Origin: DATFQI01 sp963816955
GTDB lineage: Bacteria > Actinomycetota > Thermoleophilia > Solirubrobacterales > Solirubrobacteraceae
DNA length: 64,000 bases
Assembly: GCA_963816955.1 (NCBI GenBank)
Contig: CAWFME010000007.1
Coordinates: 124,001-188,000 of the forward strand
Direction of reading: 5' to 3'
Of the stretch, positions 8,022 through 18,287 are shown piece after piece. Below the pieces are notes generated by a model that was not told the origin of the DNA, did not search any database, and was given only the letters and a program-made list of their open reading frames with translations. Within the stretch, counting starts at the first letter, position 1, and each line of letters begins with the position of its first letter. Both the position numbers and the translations under genes were made by a program.

Positions 8022-9355
8022 TTGGTGCCCCGGTCCTCGGGGTAGATCTGCGTCGTGTTGGCGAGCACGAGTCCCGGCACGCCGGTCTGCAGGGGCGGGA
8101 TCCGCTCGCCGTAGCCGACGGTGACGATCGGCTGCGCGGCGGGCTCGCGGTGCAGCCAGCGCTCGCGCACCCACGAGCGCTCGAAGGCCGGGTTGATCTT
8201 CCGCAGCCCCGGCTCGTAGCGCGCGAGCAGCGCGTCCGCGTCGAGCCCGAGCAGCTCGTCGCCCGGAGCGAGGTAGTTCGCCACGTAGAGGAAGCGCCGC
8301 CCGCCGTAGCGCTCGGGCGAGATCAGGTTGGTGTGCTCGATCACGCCGACGAACGGCAGCTCGGGGTCGGCGATGTTGGTCCAGTAGAACGGGCTGAAGC
8401 CGCGGTCGAGCTCGAGCAGCAGGCAGAGCGCGGTGTGGTACTCGATGCCGTCGATCCGCCGCAGGTAGTCGTCCGGGAGCTCGAGGTCGAGCATCCCGCG
8501 GAAGACGTCGTTGGGCACCGTGGCGACCACGGCGTCGTAGCGCTCGCTGCCGTCGGCCTGGAAGGCGCGCGGGTCGTGGCCGGAGCGGAACGAGCCGGGC
8601 GCGGCGTACTCGATCTCGAAGCCCGCGGGGTCCGCCGCGCCCGCGGGGCCGGCGCCAGCGCCGGAGCGCGCGAGCCGCTTGACCGGCCGGTCGATCAGCA
8701 CGCGCCCGCCGCCGGCCTCGATGCGTTCCTGCAGCGCTCCGAACAGCGGCTCCCAGGAGCGGCGCGGGTAGCCGAGCAGCTCCTGGCGCGACTCCTTGCC
8801 CTGGAGCTTGCGCCGCATCGTCAGCTTGCCCCACAGCCAGGCCATCGAGATGTCGTCGGCGCGGTCGCCGAACTTGCCGCGCAGCAGGGGCCCCCAGACC
8901 TTCTCGTAGGCCTCCGCGCCCATCGCGTCGCGGATCCACGCGCGCGCCGTCATGCGCTCGTACGGCGCGACGTCGCTCCCGCCGCGCTGGAGCCGCAGCA
9001 CGGCGGCCCCCATCCGTACGCGCGAGGGCAGCGACAGCGGCGAGAAGCGCAGCAGGTGAAGCGGGCTCGTGAACGGCCACGAGCGGCTCTCGAGGAAGAA
9101 CGCGACCGAGGACGGCAGCCACTCGAGCTCGTCCGGCATCCCGAGCTCGTCGTAGAGCTCGGCGATGTGGCGGTCGCTCGTGAACAGGTGGTGGTAGTAG
9201 CGCTCGAGCAGGTGGCCCTGGCCGACGTCGAGCGTCGCGGCCTGGCCGCCGAGCCCAGGCCAGCGCTCGTAGACGTCGCAGGTGTGACCCGCCTGCGTGA
9301 GCCGGTGCGCGCAGACCAGCCCGGCCACCCCGGCCCCGATCACCGCGACCTGCAT
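7967..9355 (-). CDS. FAD-dependent amine-oxidase/protoporphyrinogen-oxidase-like protein
   Basis: This flavoprotein has about 462 residues. The N-terminal dinucleotide-binding motif is VIGAGVAGLVCAHRL, followed by GLGGQAATL, typical of the NAD(P)-binding, FAD-dependent desaturase/amine oxidase group. Further conserved pieces are the GGGRVLIDRPVKRL segment and a C-terminal TQIYPEDRGTNYAVRLG that closes the FAD site. The ATG overlaps the glycosyltransferase stop by one base (TGATG), indicating an operon. The neighbour suggests a role in modifying a lipid-linked sugar or polysaccharide, as such pairs often occur in cell-surface glycan loci, but this is inference. Confidence 0.87.
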   Translation of the reverse strand: MQVAVIGAGVAGLVCAHRLTQAGHTCDVYERWPGLGGQAATLDVGQGHLLERYYHHLFTSDRHIAELYDELGMPDELEWLPSSVAFFLESRSWPFTSPLHLLRFSPLSLPSRVRMGAAVLRLQRGGSDVAPYERMTARAWIRDAMGAEAYEKVWGPLLRGKFGDRADDISMAWLWGKLTMRRKLQGKESRQELLGYPRRSWEPLFGALQERIEAGGGRVLIDRPVKRLARSGAGAGPAGAADPAGFEIEYAAPGSFRSGHDPRAFQADGSERYDAVVATVPNDVFRGMLDLELPDDYLRRIDGIEYHTALCLLLELDRGFSPFYWTNIADPELPFVGVIEHTNLISPERYGGRRFLYVANYLAPGDELLGLDADALLARYEPGLRKINPAFERSWVRERWLHREPAAQPIVTVGYGERIPPLQTGVPGLVLANTTQIYPEDRGTNYAVRLGTDAASALLSNA

Positions 9356-10368
9356 CAGCGCTCGGCTTGCTCCGTCACCGTGTCGGCGCGCTCGGCGACC
9401 GACTCGGCGGCCGCCGTCACTGCGGCGGCCCCGCGCTCGCGGTCCAGGTTGCGCGCGCGGGCGACGACGTACAGCGGGCGCTGCTTGACCTCGTCGTAGA
9501 TGCGCCCGAGGTACTCGCCGATCATGCCCAGCGCGATCAGCTGGATGCCGCCGATCAGCAGCATCACGAACAGCAGCGAGGGGACGCCGCGCTCGTAGAT
9601 GCCCGTGTAGCGGGCGACGATCGTCAGCGGCAGCAGCACCAGCGCGAACGCCGCGCAGGCGAAGCCGGCGACGGCCGCGACCTGCAGCGGGAAGTTCGAG
9701 AACGAGGTCACCCCGTCGAGGGCGAAGCGGAGCATCCGCCCGATCGGGAACTTCGTCCGCCCGGCGCTGCGGGCGGCGCGGTCGTACTCGACGACATCGC
9801 GCCGGAAGCCGACCCAGGAGCTCATCCCGCGCAGGAAGCGCGAGCGCTCGCGCATGCCCAGCAGCGCGTCCAGCGGCGCGCGGTCGAACAGCCGGAAGTC
9901 GCCCGCGTTGGGCTCGAGCTCGACCTGGGCGAGGCGGCCCATGATCGCGTAGAACCAGCGCGCGGTGGCGAGCTTCAAGCGCGTCTCGCCCTCGCGCACG
10001 CGGCGCTTGGCGACGACGATGTCGGCGCCCTCGCGCCAGCGCTCGAGCATCTCCGGGATCAGCTCGGGCGGGTCCTGGAGGTCGCCGTCGAGCATCACCA
10101 CGGCGTCGCCGGTCGCGTGGTCCAGGCCGGCGGTGATCGCCATCTGGTGCCCGAACGGGCGCGAGAGGTGCAGCACCCGCACGCGCTCGTCGGCGGCCGC
10201 GACCTCGTCGAGGATCTCGGCGGTGCCGTCGGTGGAGCCGTCGTCGACGACGATCAGCTCGAACGGCACCTCGCCCAGCGTCGCGACGACGCGCGAGCAG
10301 AACTCGCGGGCGAGGCCCACCTCGTCGAGCATCGGGGCCACCACGCTCAACAGCCGCAGCGCGCGCAT
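9355..10368 (-). CDS. GtrB/DPM1-type membrane glycosyltransferase
   Basis: This 337-residue family 2 glycosyltransferase of the polyprenyl-phosphate sugar transferase type moves a nucleotide-activated sugar to a polyprenyl phosphate at the inner membrane face. The GT-A domain has VVDDGSTDGT near residue 45 and the DxD-type motif in VMLDGDLQDPPE. Two C-terminal membrane helices (about 230-255 and 265-290) are followed by IGEYLGRIYDEVKQRPLY, a family signature. ATG 10368 is chosen over an upstream in-frame start because MRALRLLSVVAPMLDE matches the usual N-terminus. It is divergent from dnaE2 and coupled to the downstream flavoprotein. Confidence 0.92.
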   Translation of the reverse strand: MRALRLLSVVAPMLDEVGLAREFCSRVVATLGEVPFELIVVDDGSTDGTAEILDEVAAADERVRVLHLSRPFGHQMAITAGLDHATGDAVVMLDGDLQDPPELIPEMLERWREGADIVVAKRRVREGETRLKLATARWFYAIMGRLAQVELEPNAGDFRLFDRAPLDALLGMRERSRFLRGMSSWVGFRRDVVEYDRAARSAGRTKFPIGRMLRFALDGVTSFSNFPLQVAAVAGFACAAFALVLLPLTIVARYTGIYERGVPSLLFVMLLIGGIQLIALGMIGEYLGRIYDEVKQRPLYVVARARNLDRERGAAAVTAAAESVAERADTVTEQAER

Positions 10369-10425
10369 CGGCGCCAGTGTCGCAGCAATGGCGGTTGCGA
10401 CGGTTGTGCCGGGGCACACGGGATG

Positions 10426-10439
10426 CGAACATGTGTTCG
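10426..10439 (+). promoter_or_regulatory. LexA (SOS) box of dnaE2
   Basis: CGAACATGTGTTCG ends exactly one base before the dnaE2 ATG at 10440. The sequence is identical to the box at imuB. This placement implies a leaderless or nearly leaderless transcript whose start is covered by LexA. Confidence 0.9.
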
Positions 10440-13916
<3,477 letters not shown>

Positions 13917-13945
13917 CCCGTGCGCTCGCGCGCCGCGCGAACAAG

Positions 13946-13951
13946 TAATCT
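13946..13951 (+). promoter_or_regulatory. Candidate -10 element (TAATCT), leaderless start
   Basis: TAATCT lies 9 nt before the ATG of the cytochrome c gene. Confidence 0.45.
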
Positions 13952-13960
13952 GCCGCGCTC

Positions 13961-14467
13961 ATGACAACGCTCGTCTTCGTCCTCGTGTGGGTGGTCCTCG
14001 GGCTCGGCCTGCTGCTCATCGCCCTCAGCGGCGGCCCCAGCGGAGCGCTGCAGCGGATGCAGTCGCAGAGCCGCGGCAGCCGCAAGGCGGCGACCGTCCT
14101 GTTCGTGATCGCGCTGCTGATCCTGGGCGTCGGCGTGCCGCTCGCGGTCATCAGCTCGGTCGAGGCGCGCGACGACATCCCCGAGGCGAACGTGAGCAAC
14201 CTCACGTCGGCCGAGGAGCACGGCCGCGAGCTGTTCGGCGCGCGCTGCGCGCAGTGCCACACGCTGGCGGCGTCGAAGGCCGTCGCGCAGGTCGGCCCGA
14301 GCCTGGACACGCTGCGCCCGCCGAAGGAGCTCGTGCTGGACGCGATCGAGAAGGGCCGCTCGCGCGGCTCCGGGCAGATGGCGGCCGGGCTCTACCAGGG
14401 CGAGGACGCCGAGGATGTCGCCGCCTACGTGGCCAAGGCCGTCGGCCAGACCGGGCAGGGCCAGTAG
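13961..14467 (+). CDS. Membrane-anchored class I cytochrome c
   Basis: This 168-residue protein has two N-terminal membrane helices (about 3-22 and 44-64) and a C-terminal monohaem domain outside the membrane. The haem-binding motif is CAQCH (about 94-98), preceded by GRELFGARC. The distal ligand is probably Met in SGQMAAGLYQGEDAEDVAAYV, a typical class I cytochrome c ending. It probably carries electrons between respiratory complexes. It stands alone, 44 bp after dnaE2, with its own -10-like hexamer. The partner oxidase is not in the window. Confidence 0.92.
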   Translation: MTTLVFVLVWVVLGLGLLLIALSGGPSGALQRMQSQSRGSRKAATVLFVIALLILGVGVPLAVISSVEARDDIPEANVSNLTSAEEHGRELFGARCAQCHTLAASKAVAQVGPSLDTLRPPKELVLDAIEKGRSRGSGQMAAGLYQGEDAEDVAAYVAKAVGQTGQGQ

Positions 14468-14535
14468 CAGGGCATTCTCCGGACTTTGTCGCAAACACGG
14501 CAAAGTTCCGTTTAAGCAGGCTTTTCTTCCGGTGT

Positions 14536-14541
14536 TACGAT
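14536..14541 (+). promoter_or_regulatory. Candidate -10 element (TACGAT), leaderless start
   Basis: TACGAT lies 8 nt before ATG 14550, with TTTAAG (14511-14516) as a weak -35 at a long spacing. Confidence 0.4.
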
Positions 14542-14549
14542 GCCGCCGG

Positions 14550-15152
14550 ATGGCAGACCACCACGCCCGCTCCACGCGGGACGACGTCTACGACCATGAC
14601 CGGGACGAGCTCGAGGAGCCCCGGTCCGGGCGACGGCGGAGGCCGGTGGCCGACTGGGGCGTGGGCGAGGACATGTTCGAGCACATGCCGCGCAACCGCT
14701 TCTCACGGGCCGCGGAGGCGCCGCGCGAACGGCGCTTCGCGCGCGAGGACGGCGAGCCGCGGCTGCGCGCCGTCGAGGACGAGTCGCCCGAGGCGGAGGC
14801 GCCCGAGGGCGAGCTCCCGCGCGGCGGCGTCGACGACGGCCGCCGCACGATCCGTCTCGGCAAGGACGAGGACGTCCCGAGCGAGATCGCCGCGATCACC
14901 GCGGACCGTGACATCAACCCGGACGAGCTCGCCGTGCCCGAGAAGGGCGCCGGGGTGCCCGACCGCCGCACCGTGAAGATCGGCGGCCGCCCCGAGGGCT
15001 CGCTCGAGGCCGCCCGCTACCAGCGCGACCGCGCGCGCCGGCCGCGGCGCACGGCGCACGAGCGCGTCGGGCACCGGCCCGACCGGATCGCGATGTGGGC
15101 GTTCGCGCTCGGCCTGCTCCTGATCCTGATCGCCGTCCTCACCGCGCTCTAG
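14550..15152 (+). CDS. Charged protein with one C-terminal membrane helix
   Basis: I do not recognise this 200-residue protein. It is very rich in Arg, Glu and Asp over residues 1-175, probably disordered, and ends in a single membrane helix (MWAFALGLLLILIAVLTAL). It would be a tail-anchored protein with a large cytoplasmic part. A pair of similar segments, RRTIRLGKDED and RRTVKIGGRPEG, may be a short internal repeat. The ATG is supported by a -10-like hexamer 8 nt upstream. A scaffold role is possible but nothing in the sequence shows it. Confidence 0.72.
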   Translation: MADHHARSTRDDVYDHDRDELEEPRSGRRRRPVADWGVGEDMFEHMPRNRFSRAAEAPRERRFAREDGEPRLRAVEDESPEAEAPEGELPRGGVDDGRRTIRLGKDEDVPSEIAAITADRDINPDELAVPEKGAGVPDRRTVKIGGRPEGSLEAARYQRDRARRPRRTAHERVGHRPDRIAMWAFALGLLLILIAVLTAL

Positions 15153-15230
15153 GCGCGCGCCGGCCGCTGGCCGCCGCTCCGCGGCCTGCTCGCGGAGCGC
15201 CCGTGCCTTGTGGGGCGTGGCCCCGGGGCC

Positions 15231-15257
15231 TACACTTACGGAACGTAAGAAGTTCCG
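15231..15257 (+). promoter_or_regulatory. Palindromic operator over the promoter of the AhpD-like/HxlR operon
   Basis: CTTACG-GAA-CGTAAG (15235-15249) is a perfect 6-bp inverted repeat with 3-bp spacer. It overlaps a second one, CGGAAC (15239-15244) and GTTCCG (15252-15257). TACACT (15231-15236) is a likely -10 overlapped by the palindrome. The HxlR-family regulator encoded in the same operon is the obvious ligand (inference). Confidence 0.6.
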
Positions 15258-15274
15258 AACCCGGTGGGCCCGCC

Positions 15275-15844
15275 ATGCCGAACAAGACGCCGATGAGCCG
15301 CTTCCCCATCCACGACGACCTGACGGCGCCGGAGGCGACGCTCCCGATCCTCAAGGGCCTGCAGTCCTCGGCAGGCCAGCTCCCGAACTTCCTCGGCGTG
15401 CTCGCCGGCTCGGCGACCGCCCTGCGCGGCTACGTCCGCTTCCGCGCCGAGCTGCGCCGCGGCGAGCTCCCCGCCGCCACGCGCGAGCGGATCGGCCTGG
15501 CCGTGGCCTCTTCGCTGCGCTCCGCGCCCGGCCTGGCCCAGCACGAGCGCACGGCGCGCGCCGCGGGCCTCGGCATCGACGAGATCGCGGCCGCCCGCGC
15601 GTGGACCTCGTCCGACGAGCGCGAGGCCGCCATGCTGCGCTACCTGCGGCCGCTCGCCGAGCAGCACGGCAGCCATCCCGTCCACCTGCACGAGGAGGCG
15701 CGCGAGGCCGGCTGGGCCGATGCGCAGCTCCTGGAGGGGATCGCTCTGGTCTCCATGGAATCCTTCACCGCGATGATCAACCTCGCGGGCGAGATCCCCG
15801 TGGACGGGTCCGTGGAGGAGACCCGTCTGCTCCGCGCCGCCTGA
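15275..15844 (+). CDS. AhpD-like (carboxymuconolactone decarboxylase family) protein lacking cysteines
   Basis: This 189-residue helical protein of the AhpD/CMD fold has ATRERIGLAVASSLRSAPGL followed by AQHERTARAAGL and a C-terminal ALVSMESFTAMINLAGEIPVD. Classical members have a redox-active CxxC before the conserved His. Here that site reads SLRSAPGLAQH, so the peroxidatic cysteines are missing while the His remains. It may bind a ligand or catalyse a non-redox step. It is followed after 4 bp by an HxlR regulator and preceded by a palindromic operator, which points to inducible expression. Confidence 0.82.
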   Translation: MPNKTPMSRFPIHDDLTAPEATLPILKGLQSSAGQLPNFLGVLAGSATALRGYVRFRAELRRGELPAATRERIGLAVASSLRSAPGLAQHERTARAAGLGIDEIAAARAWTSSDEREAAMLRYLRPLAEQHGSHPVHLHEEAREAGWADAQLLEGIALVSMESFTAMINLAGEIPVDGSVEETRLLRAA

Positions 15845-15848
15845 GCGG

Positions 15849-16220
15849 ATGGGCCCGAAGCGCACCCTGGTCGCGACGGTCGAGCCGAAGGCGGGCGACT
15901 GCGTCCCGTCGTGCTGCCCGCGCTACCACGAGGCGGTCGAGCTGGTCGGCAAGCGCTGGACCGGCGCGATCCTCGCCGTGATGCTGCAGGGCGGCACGAT
16001 GCGCTTCTCGGAGATCGCGCAGGCCGTGCCGGCCCTATCTGACCGGCTGCTGTCGGAGCGCATGAAGGAGCTCGAGGCGCGCGGGATCGTCGAGCGCCGG
16101 GTCGGAGGCGCCTCGCCGGCGCGCGTGGAGTACGAGCTGACCGCCATGGGGCGCGACCTCGCGCCGGCCCTGACGGAGCTCGAAGCCTGGGCGCATCGCT
16201 GGCTCGAGACTCCCGGATGA
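15849..16220 (+). CDS. HxlR-family (DUF24) transcriptional regulator
   Basis: This 123-residue winged-helix protein has VELVGKRWTGAILAVMLQGG at about 33-52, then MRFSEIAQAVPALSDRLLSERMKEL, the HxlR recognition helix. The N-terminus carries a cysteine cluster (CVPSCCP). In DUF24 regulators one N-terminal cysteine often senses electrophiles or oxidants. It is co-transcribed with the upstream AhpD-like gene and probably binds the palindrome at 15235-15257 (inference). The cysteine just before the first helix fits a thiol-switch mechanism. Confidence 0.93.
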   Translation: MGPKRTLVATVEPKAGDCVPSCCPRYHEAVELVGKRWTGAILAVMLQGGTMRFSEIAQAVPALSDRLLSERMKELEARGIVERRVGGASPARVEYELTAMGRDLAPALTELEAWAHRWLETPG

Positions 16221-16270
16221 CCGATCCCGTGGCCCCCGCGCCGCCTCGGGCTGTCTCGCGGCGCCGGATC

Positions 16271-16324
16271 GGCACCATCCGAAGGGGCCTGTGGCGCTGC
16301 CACTATTCCCCTTCGGCTGGCACC
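16271..16324 (+). promoter_or_regulatory. Long hairpin between hxlR-type gene and glnA
   Basis: CCGAAGGGG (16279-16287) pairs perfectly with CCCCTTCGG (16308-16316), with an inner GTGGC/GCCAC stem (16291-16303) and an imperfect outer extension to 16271 and 16324. It may terminate the upstream operon or act in the 5' region of glnA. No T-tract follows. Confidence 0.5.
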
Positions 16325-16380
16325 GCCCGGCATCCACGATCCAGGCCCGAGGCGACACGTGGACCACGGGATCGATCATC

Positions 16381-16386
16381 TAGGCT
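16381..16386 (+). promoter_or_regulatory. Candidate -10 element (TAGGCT), leaderless start of glnA
   Basis: TAGGCT lies 6 nt before the glnA ATG. If it is the -10, the hairpin upstream is not transcribed with glnA and acts as a terminator instead. Confidence 0.4.
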
Positions 16387-16392
16387 CCGCCG

Positions 16393-17739
16393 ATGGATCA
16401 CGACCGTCCCTCGACGCCCGACGACGTCAAGGCGCTCGTCCAGGAGCGGAACATCCGCTTCATCCGCCTCTGGTTCACCGACATCCTCGGGCAGCTGAAG
16501 TCGTTCTCGATCCACTCGGAGCAGCTCGACGACGCCTTCGAGGGCGGGATGGGCTTCGACGGGTCCTCGATCACCGGCTTCAACGCGATCGAGGAGTCGG
16601 ACATGATCGCGCTGCCCGACGCGAGCACGTTCGCGATCCTGCCGTGGCGCCCGGAGGACGAGGGCGGCGGCGTGGCGCGGATGTTCGCCGACATCCACAC
16701 GCCCGAGCGCGAGCCCTACGAGGGCGACCCGCGCCACGTGCTGCGGCGCGCCGTCCAGCGCGCGGAGTCGATGGGCTTCGAGCACTTCTTCGTCGGCCCC
16801 GAGCTCGAGTACTTCCTGTTCCGCGACAACAAGGGCACCGAGGTGCTCGACGAGGGCGGCTACTTCGACCTCACGACGCTCGACGCCGGCTCCGACGTGC
16901 GCCGCGACACCGTGCTCGCGCTGGAGAAGTTCGGGATCCAGGTGGAGTACTCCCACCACGAGGTCGGGCCGAGCCAGCACGAGATCGACATGCGCTACGC
17001 CGACGCGCTGAAGATGGCCGACGACTGCATGACCTACCGGATCACGGTCAAGGAGATCGCGCTCAAGTACGGCTGGCACGCGACGTTCATGCCCAAGCCG
17101 CTGTTCGCGGAGAACGGCTCGGGCATGCACACCCACCAGTCGCTGTTCAAGGACGGCGCGAACGCGTTCTACGACGCCGACGACCGCTACTTCCTCTCCG
17201 ACGTGGGCAAGGCCTTCATCGCCGGCCAGCTGCGCCACGCGCGCGAGCTGAGCTCGATCTTCGCCCAGTGGGTGAACTCCTACAAGCGGCTCGTGCCGGG
17301 CTACGAGGCGCCGACCTACGTCGCATGGTCGCGCCGCAACCGCTCGGCGCTCGTCCGGGTGCCGCTGTATCACCCGGGCAAGGAGGAGTCCACGCGTATG
17401 GAGCTGCGCTGCCCGGACCCGGCTTGCAACCCCTACCTGACGTTCGCGGCGCTGCTGCAGGCTGGGCTCGAGGGCATCGAGCGCGGCTACGAGCTGCCCG
17501 AGCCGATGGAGAAGAACCTCTACCACCTCTCGCCCGACGAGCGGAAGCGGCTCGGGATCGAGCAGCTCCCGGAGACGCTCGGCGAGGCGATCGAGCTGAC
17601 GGCGGAGTCCGAGCTCGTGCTGCGCACGCTCGGCGAGCACATCTTCAACCGCTACGTCGAGATCAAGCGCCAGGAGTGGGAGGACTACCGCGTCCAGGTC
17701 ACGCCCTGGGAGCTCGACCGCTACCTGAGCATCCTCTAG
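16393..17739 (+). CDS. glnA: Glutamine synthetase, type I
   Basis: It makes glutamine from glutamate, ammonia and ATP. The 448-residue protein has the beta-grasp N-terminal segment with GMGFDGSSITGF, the catalytic metal-binding block GPELEYFLF, the ammonia-site segment with EVGPSQHEID, the ATP-site block GSGMHTHQSLFKDG, and the late block KRLVPGYEAPTYVAWS. The segment EKNLYHLSPDE aligns with the adenylylation-loop region of the family, so regulation by adenylylation cannot be excluded. It is full length. Its stop shares the palindrome CTAG with the stop of the convergent gene. Confidence 0.95.
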   Translation: MDHDRPSTPDDVKALVQERNIRFIRLWFTDILGQLKSFSIHSEQLDDAFEGGMGFDGSSITGFNAIEESDMIALPDASTFAILPWRPEDEGGGVARMFADIHTPEREPYEGDPRHVLRRAVQRAESMGFEHFFVGPELEYFLFRDNKGTEVLDEGGYFDLTTLDAGSDVRRDTVLALEKFGIQVEYSHHEVGPSQHEIDMRYADALKMADDCMTYRITVKEIALKYGWHATFMPKPLFAENGSGMHTHQSLFKDGANAFYDADDRYFLSDVGKAFIAGQLRHARELSSIFAQWVNSYKRLVPGYEAPTYVAWSRRNRSALVRVPLYHPGKEESTRMELRCPDPACNPYLTFAALLQAGLEGIERGYELPEPMEKNLYHLSPDERKRLGIEQLPETLGEAIELTAESELVLRTLGEHIFNRYVEIKRQEWEDYRVQVTPWELDRYLSIL

Positions 17740-18287
17740 GCCAGCGGCGCGCGGAGCTGCACCCAGTCGACGGCTGCGGAGCGCTCGCCGCCCGGCTCGC
17801 CCGGGACCAGCAGCGCGCCCGCGAAGCCCTCGGCGTAGCGGTCGTCGACGTTCGCCGCCGTCAGCGCCACGCCGTTGACGAACGCCACCAGCATCGGGCC
17901 GCAGGCGACGATCGAGAACCGGTTGCGTGCGCCGAGCCCGCGGTTGAACGGGAAGCCCTCGGGGATCTCGCCGCCGGCGACCTGCAGCGGCTCGTCGTCG
18001 AGCAGCAGGATCGAGGCTGCGCCGGTCGGGGAGGCGATGAACGCCGCGTAGCGGTCGTCGGTCGCCTGGCGCACGAACAGCCCGTAGCCGTCGTGGTCTG
18101 AGCCCTGCTCGAGCGACAGCACCGCGTCGACGATCACATCGCCGTAGCGGGCGTCAGCGAACGCCTGGCCGCTGACGCGGCCCTGGGGGTCGCCTTCGAT
18201 GATCAGGCGCTCCTCGCCGAAGTCGTGCTCGAGCAGCAGCGGCGGCGGGTCCGCCGGGGGGCGGCCGGGGACGTCCGCGGCGCTCAT
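17736..18287 (-). CDS. LamG/DUF1080-like jelly-roll protein
   Basis: This 183-residue protein without signal peptide has a pattern of alternating beta strands: DGYGLFVRQATDDRYAAFI, then NRFSIVACGPMLVAFVNGVAL and ending in DWVQLRAPLA. This resembles concanavalin-like or DUF1080-like beta-sandwich domains. The ATG overlaps the stop of the giant upstream gene by one base (TGATG), so the two are coupled. It may be a partner or carbohydrate-binding accessory of the giant protein; that is inference from context. The stop shares CTAG with glnA. Confidence 0.6.
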   Translation of the reverse strand: MSAADVPGRPPADPPPLLLEHDFGEERLIIEGDPQGRVSGQAFADARYGDVIVDAVLSLEQGSDHDGYGLFVRQATDDRYAAFIASPTGAASILLLDDEPLQVAGGEIPEGFPFNRGLGARNRFSIVACGPMLVAFVNGVALTAANVDDRYAEGFAGALLVPGEPGGERSAAVDWVQLRAPLA

